Of a stretch of DNA of 64,000 nt, positions 51,339-61,990 are shown piece by piece (position 1 is the stretch's first letter; each line of letters starts with the position of its first letter). Origin of the DNA: an uncultured Pelagibacteraceae bacterium (GTDB lineage Bacteria; Pseudomonadota; Alphaproteobacteria; Pelagibacterales; Pelagibacteraceae); the NCBI GenBank assembly GCA_902528175.1, contig CABZRN010000004.1:1-64000 (forward strand), read 5' to 3'. A program made the translations under genes and the position numbers. Below the pieces are notes generated by a model. That model worked only from the letters and a program-made list of their open reading frames with translations, was not told the origin of the DNA and searched no databases.

Positions 51339-51844
51339 CTTTCTAGTATATTGATATTCTCCTTTTTAAACACAGTCATTCCTCTCGCTATATAATTTTT
51401 TAAAGCATTAGGATGATCTAAAGTGCATGTGTGTAGCCAAACTCTTCTGATGTTTTTCTCAAAAGACTTTTTTATTGCCACGCTTAAAGCGTAACCACCA
51501 ATTCCTTTTCCAATATATTCCTCTAACAATCCAAAATAAGAAATTTCGGTTTCTTGCAATTCAGGGTTATATAATAATTCAAAAAAGCCTGCTAATTCTT
51601 CAGTCTCACAGATAATATAAGTCTCCAAGTTTTTATTTGAAATGTAATTTATCCATTTTTCATCTGACCAACTAAGTCTGTCTATCCATCTATGTTTTTT
51701 TCCAACTTGTTTATAAAAAAATTTGTTCAATTGAAAATCAGGTCTAATTTTTTTTACTAAATATTTGCTTTTATTTGTTGGATTAGTTTTAAGATTTTTT
51801 AAGTCTTTTAATTCTAGAAAATTTCTTTGCACAGGAATCATCAT
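51335..51844 (-). CDS. GNAT family N-acetyltransferase
   Basis: LLEEYIGKGIGGYALSVAIKKSF...VWLHTCTLDHPNALKNYIARGM. Confidence 0.9.
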   Translation of the reverse strand: MMIPVQRNFLELKDLKNLKTNPTNKSKYLVKKIRPDFQLNKFFYKQVGKKHRWIDRLSWSDEKWINYISNKNLETYIICETEELAGFFELLYNPELQETEISYFGLLEEYIGKGIGGYALSVAIKKSFEKNIRRVWLHTCTLDHPNALKNYIARGMTVFKKENINILES

Positions 51845-52206
51845 TCCACCATTTTACCAACTTTTTCACCACCAAAAAGATGAAAATGTAAGTGAGGTAC
51901 TTCTTGTCCACCGTTTTCACTTATATTTGCCAAAGCTCGATAGCCTTTTCCCGTATCGGATGAAATTTGCAATTTTTTTGCAACTAAATTTATCCCTTTT
52001 ATCAACCCTGAAATCTCTTTTTCAGAGGCTTTAGATGCAAAATCATCTAGATCAATATATTTACCTTTTGGTATTACCAACGCATGAATTTTTTTTTGAG
52101 GATTAATATCATAAAAAGATAAGACATGTTCATCTTCATAAATTTTTTTACAGGGTATTTCACCTCTTAAAATTTTTGCAAATATATTATTATCATCGTA
52201 AATCAT
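51841..52206 (-). CDS. HIT family (HinT-like) protein
   Basis: IFAKILRGEIPCKKIYED; GQEVPHLHFHLFGG HIT motif. Confidence 0.95.
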   Translation of the reverse strand: MIYDDNNIFAKILRGEIPCKKIYEDEHVLSFYDINPQKKIHALVIPKGKYIDLDDFASKASEKEISGLIKGINLVAKKLQISSDTGKGYRALANISENGGQEVPHLHFHLFGGEKVGKMVE

Positions 52207-52547
52207 TCTATTATTTCAAGTTCGTTAATAATACTTACAATTTTCTTACCAACTAATACTGCATCTACCCTGGCGCACTCATAGTAAGCAAACGAAGTTT
52301 CCTCTGCAATTTGCTTCATTTCTAAACATTTAGATTTGTTTTTAGTGTACAAATGTTCTTTTAATTCAGGTGGGTCTCCTAGATACATCATTAATCCTAT
52401 AACCTCTCCTTCTCTCTCAACTCCTGCGCTTTCCTCAAGTATAGCTACCCTATCTCCTACACCAATTTCAAATTCTGTGAATGCAACATATCCTTTATAA
52501 ATAACAAACCCTAAAATAGTAAAAAATATAATTTTTGCTATTCTCAT
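52203..52547 (-). CDS. Hypothetical membrane-anchored small protein
   Basis: Complete 114-aa ORF overlapping HIT gene; N-terminal TM. Confidence 0.7.
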   Translation of the reverse strand: MRIAKIIFFTILGFVIYKGYVAFTEFEIGVGDRVAILEESAGVEREGEVIGLMMYLGDPPELKEHLYTKNKSKCLEMKQIAEETSFAYYECARVDAVLVGKKIVSIINELEIIE

Positions 52548-52552
52548 AGTTG

Positions 52553-52825
52553 CTATTTCTTTCTACTTTTTAGTTCGGACATTACGTCTTCAATTTTGAT
52601 GTCATTAGACTCTAAATATATAATTAAATGGTATAAAACATCTGCGGCCTCGTGAATTTTATTGCTATTTTTAGCTACAGCTTCAACAAGTTCATTGATC
52701 TCTTCTAAAACTTTTTCTTTACTTAAATTTTTGTCTTTTAATAATTTATTTGTATATGAATCTTGAATTGGATTTTTTTTTCTTATTCTTGCGAGATTAA
52801 TTAGGTCCTCTAAGACATTAAGCAT
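52553..52825 (-). CDS. hisE: Phosphoribosyl-ATP pyrophosphatase HisE
   Basis: MazG-like helical fold, EAADVLYHLIIYLESNDI; next to hisF. Confidence 0.92.
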   Translation of the reverse strand: MLNVLEDLINLARIRKKNPIQDSYTNKLLKDKNLSKEKVLEEINELVEAVAKNSNKIHEAADVLYHLIIYLESNDIKIEDVMSELKSRKK

Positions 52826-52826
52826 T

Positions 52827-53582
52827 TTAAATTCTAACAGGAATCCCTTTTGAATCCAAATATTCCTTTGCTTCTTTTATAGAGTGTTTTCCATAATGAA
52901 ATATTGAGGCTGCGAGAACAGCGCTTGCTCTTCCTGATTTAATTCCCTCTAACAAATGATTAAGATTGCCAACTCCTCCAGAGGCAATCACTGGTATATT
53001 TACCTTGGATGATATTTTAGACATTAATTCAATATCATAACCAACTTGGGTCCCATCTCTGTCCATAGAGGTGACTAGTAATTCTCCAGCACCACACTCT
53101 TCCATTTTTTTTGCATATTCTATGGCATCTATGCCAGTGCTATTTCTTCCACCATGTGTGAATATTTCCCATTTTTTTCCATTCTGTTTTGCATCTATTG
53201 CAACTACAATGCATTGTGAACCAAATTTTTTTGAACTTTTCATAACTAATTTAGCGTCCTGAACAGCCGCAGTATTTATTGAAACTTTATCAGCACCACA
53301 ATTAAGTAGTTTATTAATATCTTCTATACTTCTTATTCCACCACCAACAGTTAAAGGAACAAAACATTTCTTGGAGGTTTTTTCCACTACTTCATATATT
53401 GTGTCTCTATTTTCGTTTGAAGCAGTAATATCAAGAAAGCAAATTTCATCTGCTCCACCATCACTATAGATTTTTGCTTGTTCGACTGGATCACCTGCAT
53501 CCTTTAAATTGACAAAATTAATACCTTTTACAACACGTCCATTCTTTACATCTAAACAAGGTATAATTCGATTTTTAAGCAT
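52827..53582 (-). CDS. hisF: Imidazole glycerol phosphate synthase subunit HisF
   Basis: [29 protein letters not shown]. Confidence 0.98.
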   Translation of the reverse strand: MLKNRIIPCLDVKNGRVVKGINFVNLKDAGDPVEQAKIYSDGGADEICFLDITASNENRDTIYEVVEKTSKKCFVPLTVGGGIRSIEDINKLLNCGADKVSINTAAVQDAKLVMKSSKKFGSQCIVVAIDAKQNGKKWEIFTHGGRNSTGIDAIEYAKKMEECGAGELLVTSMDRDGTQVGYDIELMSKISSKVNIPVIASGGVGNLNHLLEGIKSGRASAVLAASIFHYGKHSIKEAKEYLDSKGIPVRI

Positions 53583-54291
53583 CTTCTTTAACTAACTCCT
53601 CCAGTTTAATATCACCATCATAAATAGCTTTACCAACTATTATACCTTCAATATTTTTCAAACTCTTCGCTTTTTTAACATCGTTAATTGATGAAACACC
53701 ACCAGAGATTATCACCGGACTATTTGAAATATTTGCAACTTTTGATGTTTCATCAAAATTTGGGCTTTCTTTGGTTCCATCTCTATTTATGTCTGTAAAA
53801 ATTAGTCTACTGACACCATAATTATTTATCTCTTTTAAAAATTCTAATGTTGACATATTTGAGCTTTCTTTCCATCCAGATACTGAGAGTTTCCCATCCT
53901 TTGCGTCTAAACCAAGAGCAATCTTTCCAGGAAATTTTAAGCAGGCATCCTTTAAAAAATTTTTGTCTTTAATAGCGGCACTTCCAAGAATAATTTTTTC
54001 CACACCTACATCTAGATATTTTTGAACACTTTCGAAATTTCTAATACCTCCACCTATCTCTACTTTGAGATTAGACTTTTTCACAATCTCTTGAATAATG
54101 TCAATATTGACCGTCCTACCTGTTAAAGCCCCATCCAAATCAACAATATGTAAGTTTTTAAATCCATGATCTTTGTAGCTGCTAGCCTGATCTACTGGAG
54201 AGTTCTCGTATACTGTTTTATTGTCAAAATCACCTTTAACTAAGCGCACACATTTTTTATCTTTAATATCTATGGCTGGAAAAATTTTCAT
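53575..54291 (-). CDS. hisA: HisA isomerase
   Basis: [43 protein letters not shown]. Confidence 0.97.
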   Translation of the reverse strand: MKIFPAIDIKDKKCVRLVKGDFDNKTVYENSPVDQASSYKDHGFKNLHIVDLDGALTGRTVNIDIIQEIVKKSNLKVEIGGGIRNFESVQKYLDVGVEKIILGSAAIKDKNFLKDACLKFPGKIALGLDAKDGKLSVSGWKESSNMSTLEFLKEINNYGVSRLIFTDINRDGTKESPNFDETSKVANISNSPVIISGGVSSINDVKKAKSLKNIEGIIVGKAIYDGDIKLEELVKEDA

Positions 54292-54917
54292 GTTTTTTTA
54301 CAAATAAAGATGTCTTGTTCAATTTCCCATAAAAAATTATTTTCTTTACACCAATCAACTAAAGTATTTTTATTAGGATAATTTTGAAAATTACCTTGAA
54401 AAAGTCTTATATCGTCTATTAAAACCACTATTTTTTCAAAATTTGCTAAATACTTTTTAATTATTTCTAACTCATTTAGAATTGGTGTTGCTGTATTTTC
54501 GTTACCAAAAGTTTCTGTATTTTTTAAGTGATCCTGACATAAGTGTGCATCTAAATAAATACAAACATTTTTAAAATTTAAATTTTTTGAAATTACTTTA
54601 TCAAGAAGATCTTCACTTTTACCATTTAAGATCTCAACATTTTTAAAGTTTTTAAGTATATTATTTGAGGTTTCAAACAAATTTTTATCTGCCTCAATAG
54701 AAATTGTTTTTTTTGATATTTTTGACAATAATTTGGTAGTTTCTCCATAATAAGTACCAGTCTCAATCCATAAACTGTCCTTCAAATTATTATTCATTAA
54801 AATTTGATGCTTTATAGCATCAGGCGAAGGTGGTGAGAAATTTCTGGCTCTCCAGTTTTTAAAAGATTTTCTATTTTTAAGAGACCAGATAAAATATTTT
54901 ATGCTTCTAAATTTCAT
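54288..54917 (-). CDS. Class I SAM-dependent methyltransferase-like protein within his operon
   Basis: DSLWIETGTYYGETTKLLSKISKKTISIEADKNLF motif I/II-like. Confidence 0.65.
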   Translation of the reverse strand: MKFRSIKYFIWSLKNRKSFKNWRARNFSPPSPDAIKHQILMNNNLKDSLWIETGTYYGETTKLLSKISKKTISIEADKNLFETSNNILKNFKNVEILNGKSEDLLDKVISKNLNFKNVCIYLDAHLCQDHLKNTETFGNENTATPILNELEIIKKYLANFEKIVVLIDDIRLFQGNFQNYPNKNTLVDWCKENNFLWEIEQDIFICKKT

Positions 54918-55544
54918 TTACAAGTTTATAAAATTGTCGATAATTTTTAATCCAATCTTATCACTCTTTTCTGGGTGAAATTGTGTTCCGAAAATATTAT
55001 CTTTCTCTACAGCGCAAACATGATTTGACGAATAGTTAGTTGTTGCTGAAACAATATTTTTATCGTTGGGCACAAATTCGTAACTATGCACAAAATACAT
55101 ATGTGATTTATCTTTTATATCTTTAAAAATTCTACTGTCCTTCAAAATATTAATTTCATTCCAACCTATATGGGGTAATTTGTATTTTCCATTTTGATTA
55201 TCTATTTTTGTAACCTTTCCAGAAATCCAACCAAGTCCTTTTGTTTCGACTTCCTCATATCCAGTATCAGCAAACATTTGTAAACCAACACAAATTCCTA
55301 ATAATGGTTTTTTGTTGTTGATCGCAAATTCATTTAAAGTTTCAACTAGACCATTAATACCTTTTAAAGCATCAGTGCAGCTTTTGAATGAACCCTGGCC
55401 TGGTAATACAACTTTATCACTTGATTTTATTTTATTAATGTCTGATGTGATCTCAATTTTTACTTTATCCTTAGCTACTTCTTTAAATGAGTTTATGACA
55501 GAACTTATGTTCCCAGATTTGTAATCAACAATTGCTACGTTCAT
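54918..55544 (-). CDS. hisH: Imidazole glycerol phosphate synthase subunit HisH
   Basis: LPGQGSF; GICVGLQMFADTGYE; FGTQFHPEKS. Confidence 0.97.
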   Translation of the reverse strand: MNVAIVDYKSGNISSVINSFKEVAKDKVKIEITSDINKIKSSDKVVLPGQGSFKSCTDALKGINGLVETLNEFAINNKKPLLGICVGLQMFADTGYEEVETKGLGWISGKVTKIDNQNGKYKLPHIGWNEINILKDSRIFKDIKDKSHMYFVHSYEFVPNDKNIVSATTNYSSNHVCAVEKDNIFGTQFHPEKSDKIGLKIIDNFINL

Positions 55545-55550
55545 TAATTC

Positions 55551-56141
55551 TTATAAAGAACCTTTAGTCGATGGTATTACGTTCTTGTTTCGTGGGTCAA
55601 TTTCAAGCGCACTTCTTAAAGATCTTGCTAAGCCTTTAAAACAAGACTCCACTTTGTGGTGACTATTGTCACCGTATAAATTTTCTATGTGTAATGTTAT
55701 ACCTGCTGCTTGTGAAAATGCTTGAAACCACTCTTTAAATAATTCAGTATCCATTTCACCAAGCTTTTCTACCTTTAAATCTACTTTCCAAATTAAGTAA
55801 GGTCTATTAGAAACATCTAAAGCAACTCTTGTAAGGGTTTCATCCATTGGTATCATTGCATGTGCGTACCTCTTAATGCCTACAAATTTTTTTGATGCTT
55901 TTTTTAAACATTCACCAATTGCAATACCTGTATCTTCTGTTGTGTGATGAAGATCAATATGTGTGTCTCCTTTTGCTTTTACTTTTAAATCAATTGAGGA
56001 GTGCTTAGATAACTGTTCTAACATGTGGTCTAAAAAACCAATGCCTGTTTCTATTTTGAACTTCCCCTTACCATCGATGTTTATAGCTACATCGATCTTG
56101 GTTTCTTTGGTTTTTCTACTTATCTCTGCTTTTCGCTTCAT
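55551..56141 (-). CDS. hisB: Imidazoleglycerol-phosphate dehydratase HisB
   Basis: [48 protein letters not shown]. Confidence 0.97.
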   Translation of the reverse strand: MKRKAEISRKTKETKIDVAINIDGKGKFKIETGIGFLDHMLEQLSKHSSIDLKVKAKGDTHIDLHHTTEDTGIAIGECLKKASKKFVGIKRYAHAMIPMDETLTRVALDVSNRPYLIWKVDLKVEKLGEMDTELFKEWFQAFSQAAGITLHIENLYGDNSHHKVESCFKGLARSLRSALEIDPRNKNVIPSTKGSL

Positions 56142-56196
56142 ATTTAGAAAGATATATATGCATTATCTGCCGATATCAATAACAGTTAATTTAACA

Positions 56197-56225
56197 CTTG
56201 AACATTTAAAATTAATATCCATTTA
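56197..56225 (+). promoter_or_regulatory. Putative heat-shock sigma (RpoH)-type promoter of hslVU
   Basis: CTTGAA (56197-56202) - 16 nt - CCATTT (56219-56224), upstream of hslV ATG at 56232. Confidence 0.4.
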
Positions 56226-56231
56226 ACTGAA

Positions 56232-56747
56232 ATGACAACAATAGTACTAATAAGAAAACATAATGACGTAGTTGTGGCAAGTGATGGTCAAGTAAGTATG
56301 GGAAATACAGTGATCAAAAGTAATGCTAATAAAGTTCGTAAGATTGAGAAAAGAAATGTGATCGCTGGTTTTGCTGGGTCAACAGCTGATGCATTAACTT
56401 TATTTGAAAGATTAGAAGCTAAACTTGAAAAACACGCAGGAAATTTAACAAGAGCTGCTGTTGAATTAGCTAAGGATTGGAGAACAGACAAATACTTAAG
56501 AAGATTGGAAGCGCTTATGGCGATTGGTGATAAAGAAAAAAGTTTTATTATTTCAGGCACAGGTGACGTACTAGAGCCTGAAGGGGATGTTATAGGAATT
56601 GGTTCAGGTGGGAATTATGCATTAGCTGCGGCAAAAGTATTAATGGATACAGAATTGAAAGCTGAAGAAGTTGCGAAAAAGGCGATACAGGTTGCAGCTG
56701 ATATCTGTGTGTTTACAAATCACAATATAAAAGTTGAAAAAATTTAA
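56232..56747 (+). CDS. hslV: HslV protease subunit
   Basis: [38 protein letters not shown]. Confidence 0.98.
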   Translation: MTTIVLIRKHNDVVVASDGQVSMGNTVIKSNANKVRKIEKRNVIAGFAGSTADALTLFERLEAKLEKHAGNLTRAAVELAKDWRTDKYLRRLEALMAIGDKEKSFIISGTGDVLEPEGDVIGIGSGGNYALAAAKVLMDTELKAEEVAKKAIQVAADICVFTNHNIKVEKI

Positions 56748-58111
56748 TGGAAAAGTCTAACATAAAAACATTCCCAAAAAAAACAGAGAAAAAAAATGAA
56801 AACCATATTGACTCGTTATCACCAAGAGAAATTGTTTCTGAGTTAGATAGATACGTTGTTGGTCAAAATAAAGCTAAAAGAGCTGTTGCTATTGCATTAA
56901 GAAATAGATGGAGAAGACAAGCTTTAACGGGAGATATGAGAGATGAAGTGCTCCCTAAAAATATATTAATGATTGGACCAACAGGAGTTGGTAAGACGGA
57001 AATATCTAGAAGACTATCAAAATTAGCTGAGGCACCTTTTGTAAAAGTTGAAGCTACAAGATTTACTGAAGTTGGATACGTTGGACGAGACGTTGAACAA
57101 ATTATCAGAGACTTACTTGAAATAGCTATTGCAATGGAAAAGGTTAAAAAAAGAAAAGAAGTGCACGCGAAGGCTCAAAAATTAGCTGAGGAGAGAGTAT
57201 TGGATGCTTTAGTCGGAAATAAAGCATCTGTAGCTACTAGAGAGAGCTTTAGAAAAAGATTAAGAAACGGAGACCTAGACGATAACGAAATAGAAATTGC
57301 AACTAACGAGTCTAGCAACATGCCCAGTTTTGAAATACCGGGGATGCCAGGTGCCAATATTGGAATGATAAATATTGGTGACATGCTAGGTAAATCAATG
57401 GGCGGTAAAACAAAAAAGAAAAAAATGACAGTTAAAGAATCTCACGATATTTTACTTAATGAAGAAGCAGACAAATTAATTGAGCAAGATAAAATAATAA
57501 AATCTGCAAAAAATGTTACCGAAAACAATGGTATAGTTTTCTTAGATGAAATAGACAAAATTTCAGGTAGAACCGACAGAGTTGGCGGAGATGTTTCAAG
57601 AGAAGGTGTTCAAAGAGACCTACTTCCATTAATCGAGGGTACTACAGTTAGCACAAAATACGGACCTGTTAAAACTGATCATATTTTGTTCGTTGCATCT
57701 GGAGCATTTCAATTGGCTAAACCATCAGACTTATTACCTGAACTTCAAGGTAGGTTGCCAATTAGAGTAGAATTAGATGCGCTAACAAGTGAAGATTTCA
57801 AAAGAATTTTGAAAGAACCAGATAATAGTTTAATCAAACAATACAAAGCATTGCTTAAAACTGAAAATGTCGACCTAGAATTTTCTGAAGACGGCATCGA
57901 AACCATTGCTAATCTTGCAACTGAGGTTAATTCATCTGTAGAAAATATTGGCGCAAGAAGACTTCATACAATAATCGAGAGAATACTTGACGAAATTAGT
58001 TTCACAGCAACAGACAGATCTGGAGAAAAAATTATAATAGACTCTAAATACGTTAATGAAAATCTTGGACAGTTGGTAAAAGATAACGATTTGTCTAAAT
58101 TTATTCTTTAA
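56747..58111 (+). CDS. hslU: HslU ATPase subunit
   Basis: [48 protein letters not shown]. Confidence 0.98.
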   Translation: MEKSNIKTFPKKTEKKNENHIDSLSPREIVSELDRYVVGQNKAKRAVAIALRNRWRRQALTGDMRDEVLPKNILMIGPTGVGKTEISRRLSKLAEAPFVKVEATRFTEVGYVGRDVEQIIRDLLEIAIAMEKVKKRKEVHAKAQKLAEERVLDALVGNKASVATRESFRKRLRNGDLDDNEIEIATNESSNMPSFEIPGMPGANIGMINIGDMLGKSMGGKTKKKKMTVKESHDILLNEEADKLIEQDKIIKSAKNVTENNGIVFLDEIDKISGRTDRVGGDVSREGVQRDLLPLIEGTTVSTKYGPVKTDHILFVASGAFQLAKPSDLLPELQGRLPIRVELDALTSEDFKRILKEPDNSLIKQYKALLKTENVDLEFSEDGIETIANLATEVNSSVENIGARRLHTIIERILDEISFTATDRSGEKIIIDSKYVNENLGQLVKDNDLSKFIL

Positions 58112-58514
58112 CTTTAAGAAATAGAGTAAAGTATCCTAAATTTTTATTATCTACGTTATCCTCAATTTTTTTGATAAACCTCATTAACTCAGAATTAAAT
58201 TTAATAAACTCAGGAACCGAATATTTTAGAATACTCAAATCTTTTGATTGATAAGGATTTTGTTCAACTCTAGATCTTAGTCCCTTTCCAGTAATTATGT
58301 TTAGTTTTTCAATTTTTTTTTCGTAGCAATTTATTATGAATTTTTCAATTCTTCTATTTGCTTGGTCTAGAGAAAAACCATGAAGATCTATCGTCGACTC
58401 TTTTTTTTTATACTTGGGCTCTTTATAAATTGTATCTTTATTGTAAAGCTTATCTTTCCCTTCAACAAAGTCTTTCCAAGTTTTTAAATCTTTTTTAGAT
58501 AACTTTTTATTCAA
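58101..58514 (-). CDS. Smr/MutS2 domain protein
   Basis: [20 protein letters not shown]...[11 protein letters not shown]. Confidence 0.92.
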   Translation of the reverse strand: MNKKLSKKDLKTWKDFVEGKDKLYNKDTIYKEPKYKKKESTIDLHGFSLDQANRRIEKFIINCYEKKIEKLNIITGKGLRSRVEQNPYQSKDLSILKYSVPEFIKFNSELMRFIKKIEDNVDNKNLGYFTLFLKVKE

Positions 58515-59102
58515 TTAAATATTTGTTTCAATCAATGCCCAATTTGGATCATTTGATTTCACATTTTTAGAAAATTTCCAAGTATCGTAAACTTTTTTAA
58601 CTTTTTCTGGATCACCGGCTATTATTTTAGAATTTTTATCTTTAACACATGAAATGATTTCACTCACAAAGTCTACAGTAACTTCAAGGAAATTTCCGTT
58701 CCTTTCGTGATTTTTAATCTCAGCTGAATTTATTCCTATAAAAGTTGTTTCAGAAATATTACCTTGTTTTTCTCTTTCTTTAACTGCTGTCTCAAATTGA
58801 TTGAAAACATTTTTTTCTAGAAGATTTTTAATACTCTTTAAGTTGCCCTTTGAAAAATCAGTTATAATATTCTCATACGCAATTTTTGCACCTGATAAAA
58901 ATTCCGTTTTAGCTTTATCATCAAAGACATCAAAATTTGTTTTTTTGACTGTATTAACATTAGGGAATTCGTGAGGGAAGCTTTGTGTTATATCCTCCTC
59001 AAAACCAGATTTCTTGCCCAATATACCTCTTAGTCTCAAAAAGATAAAACCTGCAATCATGGCCAAAAGTATAATATCTATGTATTCAAAGCTATTACTC
59101 AT
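58515..59102 (-). CDS. Tim44-like/TimA domain protein
   Basis: N-terminal TM and GAKIAYENIITDFSKGNLKSIKNLLEKNVFNQF; DTWKFSKNVKSNDPNWALIET Tim44-like C-terminus. Confidence 0.9.
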   Translation of the reverse strand: MSNSFEYIDIILLAMIAGFIFLRLRGILGKKSGFEEDITQSFPHEFPNVNTVKKTNFDVFDDKAKTEFLSGAKIAYENIITDFSKGNLKSIKNLLEKNVFNQFETAVKEREKQGNISETTFIGINSAEIKNHERNGNFLEVTVDFVSEIISCVKDKNSKIIAGDPEKVKKVYDTWKFSKNVKSNDPNWALIETNI

Positions 59103-59160
59103 ATTAATATAATATTTACTCTATTGCTTAATTTCAACTAGCAAATTAGATTAATGACAA

Positions 59161-59565
59161 ATGAACACACTTTTATTAATTATTTTATTAGTTCCTCTTA
59201 TTGAAATATACCTTTTTATACAAATTGGTGGCCAAATAGGAGCTTTTAACACAATTCTTATAATTCTTCTAACTGCAGTAATTGGTATATATTTTGTAAG
59301 ATTACAAGGTTTAAACACTTTGAGATCAGGTGTTACCCAATTTTATAGAAACCGAATACCTATTTATGAAATGATGTCTGGAGCTGCTTTAGCTGTGGCA
59401 GCCTTACTCTTAATTATACCTGGATTTGCAACAGACGTTCTTGGTTTTCTATTAATTCTTCCATTTACCAGAAATTTAATTTTTAAATATTTAGGTAAAA
59501 AATATACAAAAGGAAGAGTTAAAGATGATTTGATAGAAGGCGAATATGAGGATAAGGATAAATAA
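59161..59565 (+). CDS. fxsA: FxsA family membrane protein
   Basis: LLVPLIEIYLFIQIGGQIGAFNTILIILLTAVIG; ALLLIIPGFATDVLGFLLILP. Confidence 0.93.
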   Translation: MNTLLLIILLVPLIEIYLFIQIGGQIGAFNTILIILLTAVIGIYFVRLQGLNTLRSGVTQFYRNRIPIYEMMSGAALAVAALLLIIPGFATDVLGFLLILPFTRNLIFKYLGKKYTKGRVKDDLIEGEYEDKDK

Positions 59566-59987
59566 TGGAAAAAAATTATAGAATTCTTGGAGAATTTATT
59601 AAAGATATTTCGGCTAAAACAAAAGATGTTGAAACTTATATATACACTAAAGAAAATATCTCAAAATTTAAATTATTTATTGATATCAGTACTAAGCCTC
59701 TTAAAAATAAGATGGCTGAAGTTTCAATAACAACAAAATTTAAAGAAGCTGACGATAATCAGAAAAATAGTTATTTTGAAATGATATATGCGGTAATTGT
59801 AAAAATTGATGAAGACGTAAACACCAAAGAAGTTCTAGAGCCTATATTTTTAAAAAGAATACCTACAGAAGTTTATCCTAAAATTGAAAAAATTTTTTTA
59901 GACTTACTCAACCATTCAGGTTATCCAAACGTTAAATTTGAGAGCAAAGTAGACTTCAACGAGCTATATAAGAAAAGAGAAAATTAA
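59565..59987 (+). CDS. secB: SecB-like export chaperone
   Basis: RILGEFIKDISAKTKD; 140-aa acidic protein beside fxsA/Tim44-like genes. Confidence 0.8.
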   Translation: MEKNYRILGEFIKDISAKTKDVETYIYTKENISKFKLFIDISTKPLKNKMAEVSITTKFKEADDNQKNSYFEMIYAVIVKIDEDVNTKEVLEPIFLKRIPTEVYPKIEKIFLDLLNHSGYPNVKFESKVDFNELYKKREN

Positions 59988-60643
59988 ACATTTTTTTTGA
60001 AAGATTTTTTCATAAAACTTTTATAATTTTCTATTTCGTTTTGTGATGGTTCAACTATTTTTTTACAATAATCTATTTTTTTAGAATTATTTATATTAAG
60101 GTGCTCTTCTGACTGAAAATTTAATTTAGGTTCCTTTTGGTCAGTCAGATTTATGTAAACTTTAGATAAAAGCTCACAGTCAATTAATGCTGTATGTAAT
60201 TTTCTTCTAGAATTATCGATCCTGAACCTTTTACATAAAGCATCTAAACTTATTGAAGATCCAGGGTATTTTTCTCTAGCTATATCAAGTGTATCGATAA
60301 CATTTTCTTTAGATATAGTTGGTTTGCCTATTAATTTAAGTTCATTATTAATGTGTGATATATCAAATTCTGCGTTATGTATTATTAATTTTTTATTCTG
60401 GATAAATTGTAGAAAATCATCAGCAACGTCTGAAAACTTTTTTTTATCAGATAGAAATTCATCAGTATAACCATGAACTTTTATAGCATCTTCAGATACT
60501 TTTCTTTGTGGGTTTAAATAAGAATGGAAAGTTTTATTAGTAGGTATTTGATTTCTTAATTCAATGCAGCCAATTTCAACAATGCGGTGACCTTTAGCGA
60601 CTGATAAACCTGTCGTCTCTGTATCAAGTACTACTTCTATCAT
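59984..60643 (-). CDS. dnaQ: DNA polymerase III epsilon subunit
   Basis: VLDTETTGLSVAKGHRIVEIGCIEL; IIHNAEFDISHIN; HTALIDCELLSKVY. Confidence 0.96.
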   Translation of the reverse strand: MIEVVLDTETTGLSVAKGHRIVEIGCIELRNQIPTNKTFHSYLNPQRKVSEDAIKVHGYTDEFLSDKKKFSDVADDFLQFIQNKKLIIHNAEFDISHINNELKLIGKPTISKENVIDTLDIAREKYPGSSISLDALCKRFRIDNSRRKLHTALIDCELLSKVYINLTDQKEPKLNFQSEEHLNINNSKKIDYCKKIVEPSQNEIENYKSFMKKSFKKNV

Positions 60644-61211
60644 TTAATATTTTTGTTTTAAGTATTTTAACTTTTCTTTTCATAATAGCATTATTAAAAT
60701 TATTCACCAAAACATAGTTTGATCTATCTTTTTTTTGTTTTGATGTAAGTTGTGATTTTCTTAAAATATTTAGTAGTTTTCTATTGAAATTTTTTCTCTT
60801 TTTCAATCTTGAATTGACGTCTTTTTTTTTAGTTTTAAGGAATATTATAACATCATTTTTTTTATACATTTTATTCTCTAAATATAGCGGTATGTCTAAA
60901 ACAACAATTTTCTTTTTCCTGTTTTTTTTTAGAAACATTCTGAGTTTTTTTCTAATAAAGGGATGAACTATAAAACCAATAGTTTTTAAACTAGAAAATT
61001 TATTTTTGATTGTGTTTGATAACTCAATTTTTTTAATAGGAAAAGTTTTTATAAATTGAGGAAATTTTTTTTTCAATTTTATAAAACACTGTTTATTATT
61101 TCTGTATAACTTTTTAACTTCTGTATCTGCAAAGAAACAAGGTGCTTTGAAGAATTTAGAGATGTGTGTTTTGCCCGATCCAATATCTCCTACTAAACTT
61201 ATTTTGATCAT
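60624..61211 (-). CDS. coaE: Dephospho-CoA kinase
   Basis: ISLVGDIGSGKTHISKFF; VVLDIPLYLEN. Confidence 0.88.
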   Translation of the reverse strand: MIKISLVGDIGSGKTHISKFFKAPCFFADTEVKKLYRNNKQCFIKLKKKFPQFIKTFPIKKIELSNTIKNKFSSLKTIGFIVHPFIRKKLRMFLKKNRKKKIVVLDIPLYLENKMYKKNDVIIFLKTKKKDVNSRLKKRKNFNRKLLNILRKSQLTSKQKKDRSNYVLVNNFNNAIMKRKVKILKTKILNDRSST

Positions 61212-61990
61212 TCCAATATCTTTAAGGCTTCTTCGTCAATTTTAGGTATTACATTGTTCCATATAGAAAATGATTGATTGGCCTGATAAACAAACATGAG
61301 TTTACCGTTTTCAATTTTGTTACCATTTTCTCTAGCTTTTTTTAAAAATTGGGTTTCTTTTGGATTATATATTACATCATAGAAAACTTTATCTTTTGTA
61401 TTAAAATCTAAATCTAAACTTTCTCCTTTTAGACCAACGCTTGTGGCATTTATAGCTATATCAAAATCAGGTATTTTTTTCCATTTTATCACTTCAATTT
61501 CATTAAATTTTTTTTTAATATTTTCAGCCTTCTCCATAGTTCTGTTTGATAAAAATATTTTTTTACATCCCATGCTTAATAAAGAATAAATAATTGAAGG
61601 AACAACCCCACCTGCTCCCAGTATTAAAATTGATTTATGTAAGACATTAATTTTGGAGTGTCTTAGTCCTAATTCAAACCCGGCTACATCCGTATTGTGA
61701 CCAATTATATCATTTCCACTTTTATAAATAGTATTAACGGAATCAGTTGTTTCAACCTCTAAACTAAGTTTATCTAAATATTTTATAACCTTATTTTTGA
61801 AAGGAACTGTTACATTTATTCCATGTATCTCCTCATTTCTCAATTTGTTGATAAAATTTTTCAATTCTAACTCTTCTAATTTAATTTTATCATACACCGC
61901 ATTAATATTATTCTTTTTAATCCAATAATTATGTAACTCAGGAGAAAGAGAGTGGCTTATAGGGTTACCAATTACAAAAAATTTTTTCAT
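61208..61990 (-). CDS. aroE: Shikimate dehydrogenase
   Basis: VIGNPISHSLSPELHN; GINVTVPFKN; ILGAGGVVPSIIYSL. Confidence 0.97.
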   Translation of the reverse strand: MKKFFVIGNPISHSLSPELHNYWIKKNNINAVYDKIKLEELELKNFINKLRNEEIHGINVTVPFKNKVIKYLDKLSLEVETTDSVNTIYKSGNDIIGHNTDVAGFELGLRHSKINVLHKSILILGAGGVVPSIIYSLLSMGCKKIFLSNRTMEKAENIKKKFNEIEVIKWKKIPDFDIAINATSVGLKGESLDLDFNTKDKVFYDVIYNPKETQFLKKARENGNKIENGKLMFVYQANQSFSIWNNVIPKIDEEALKILE

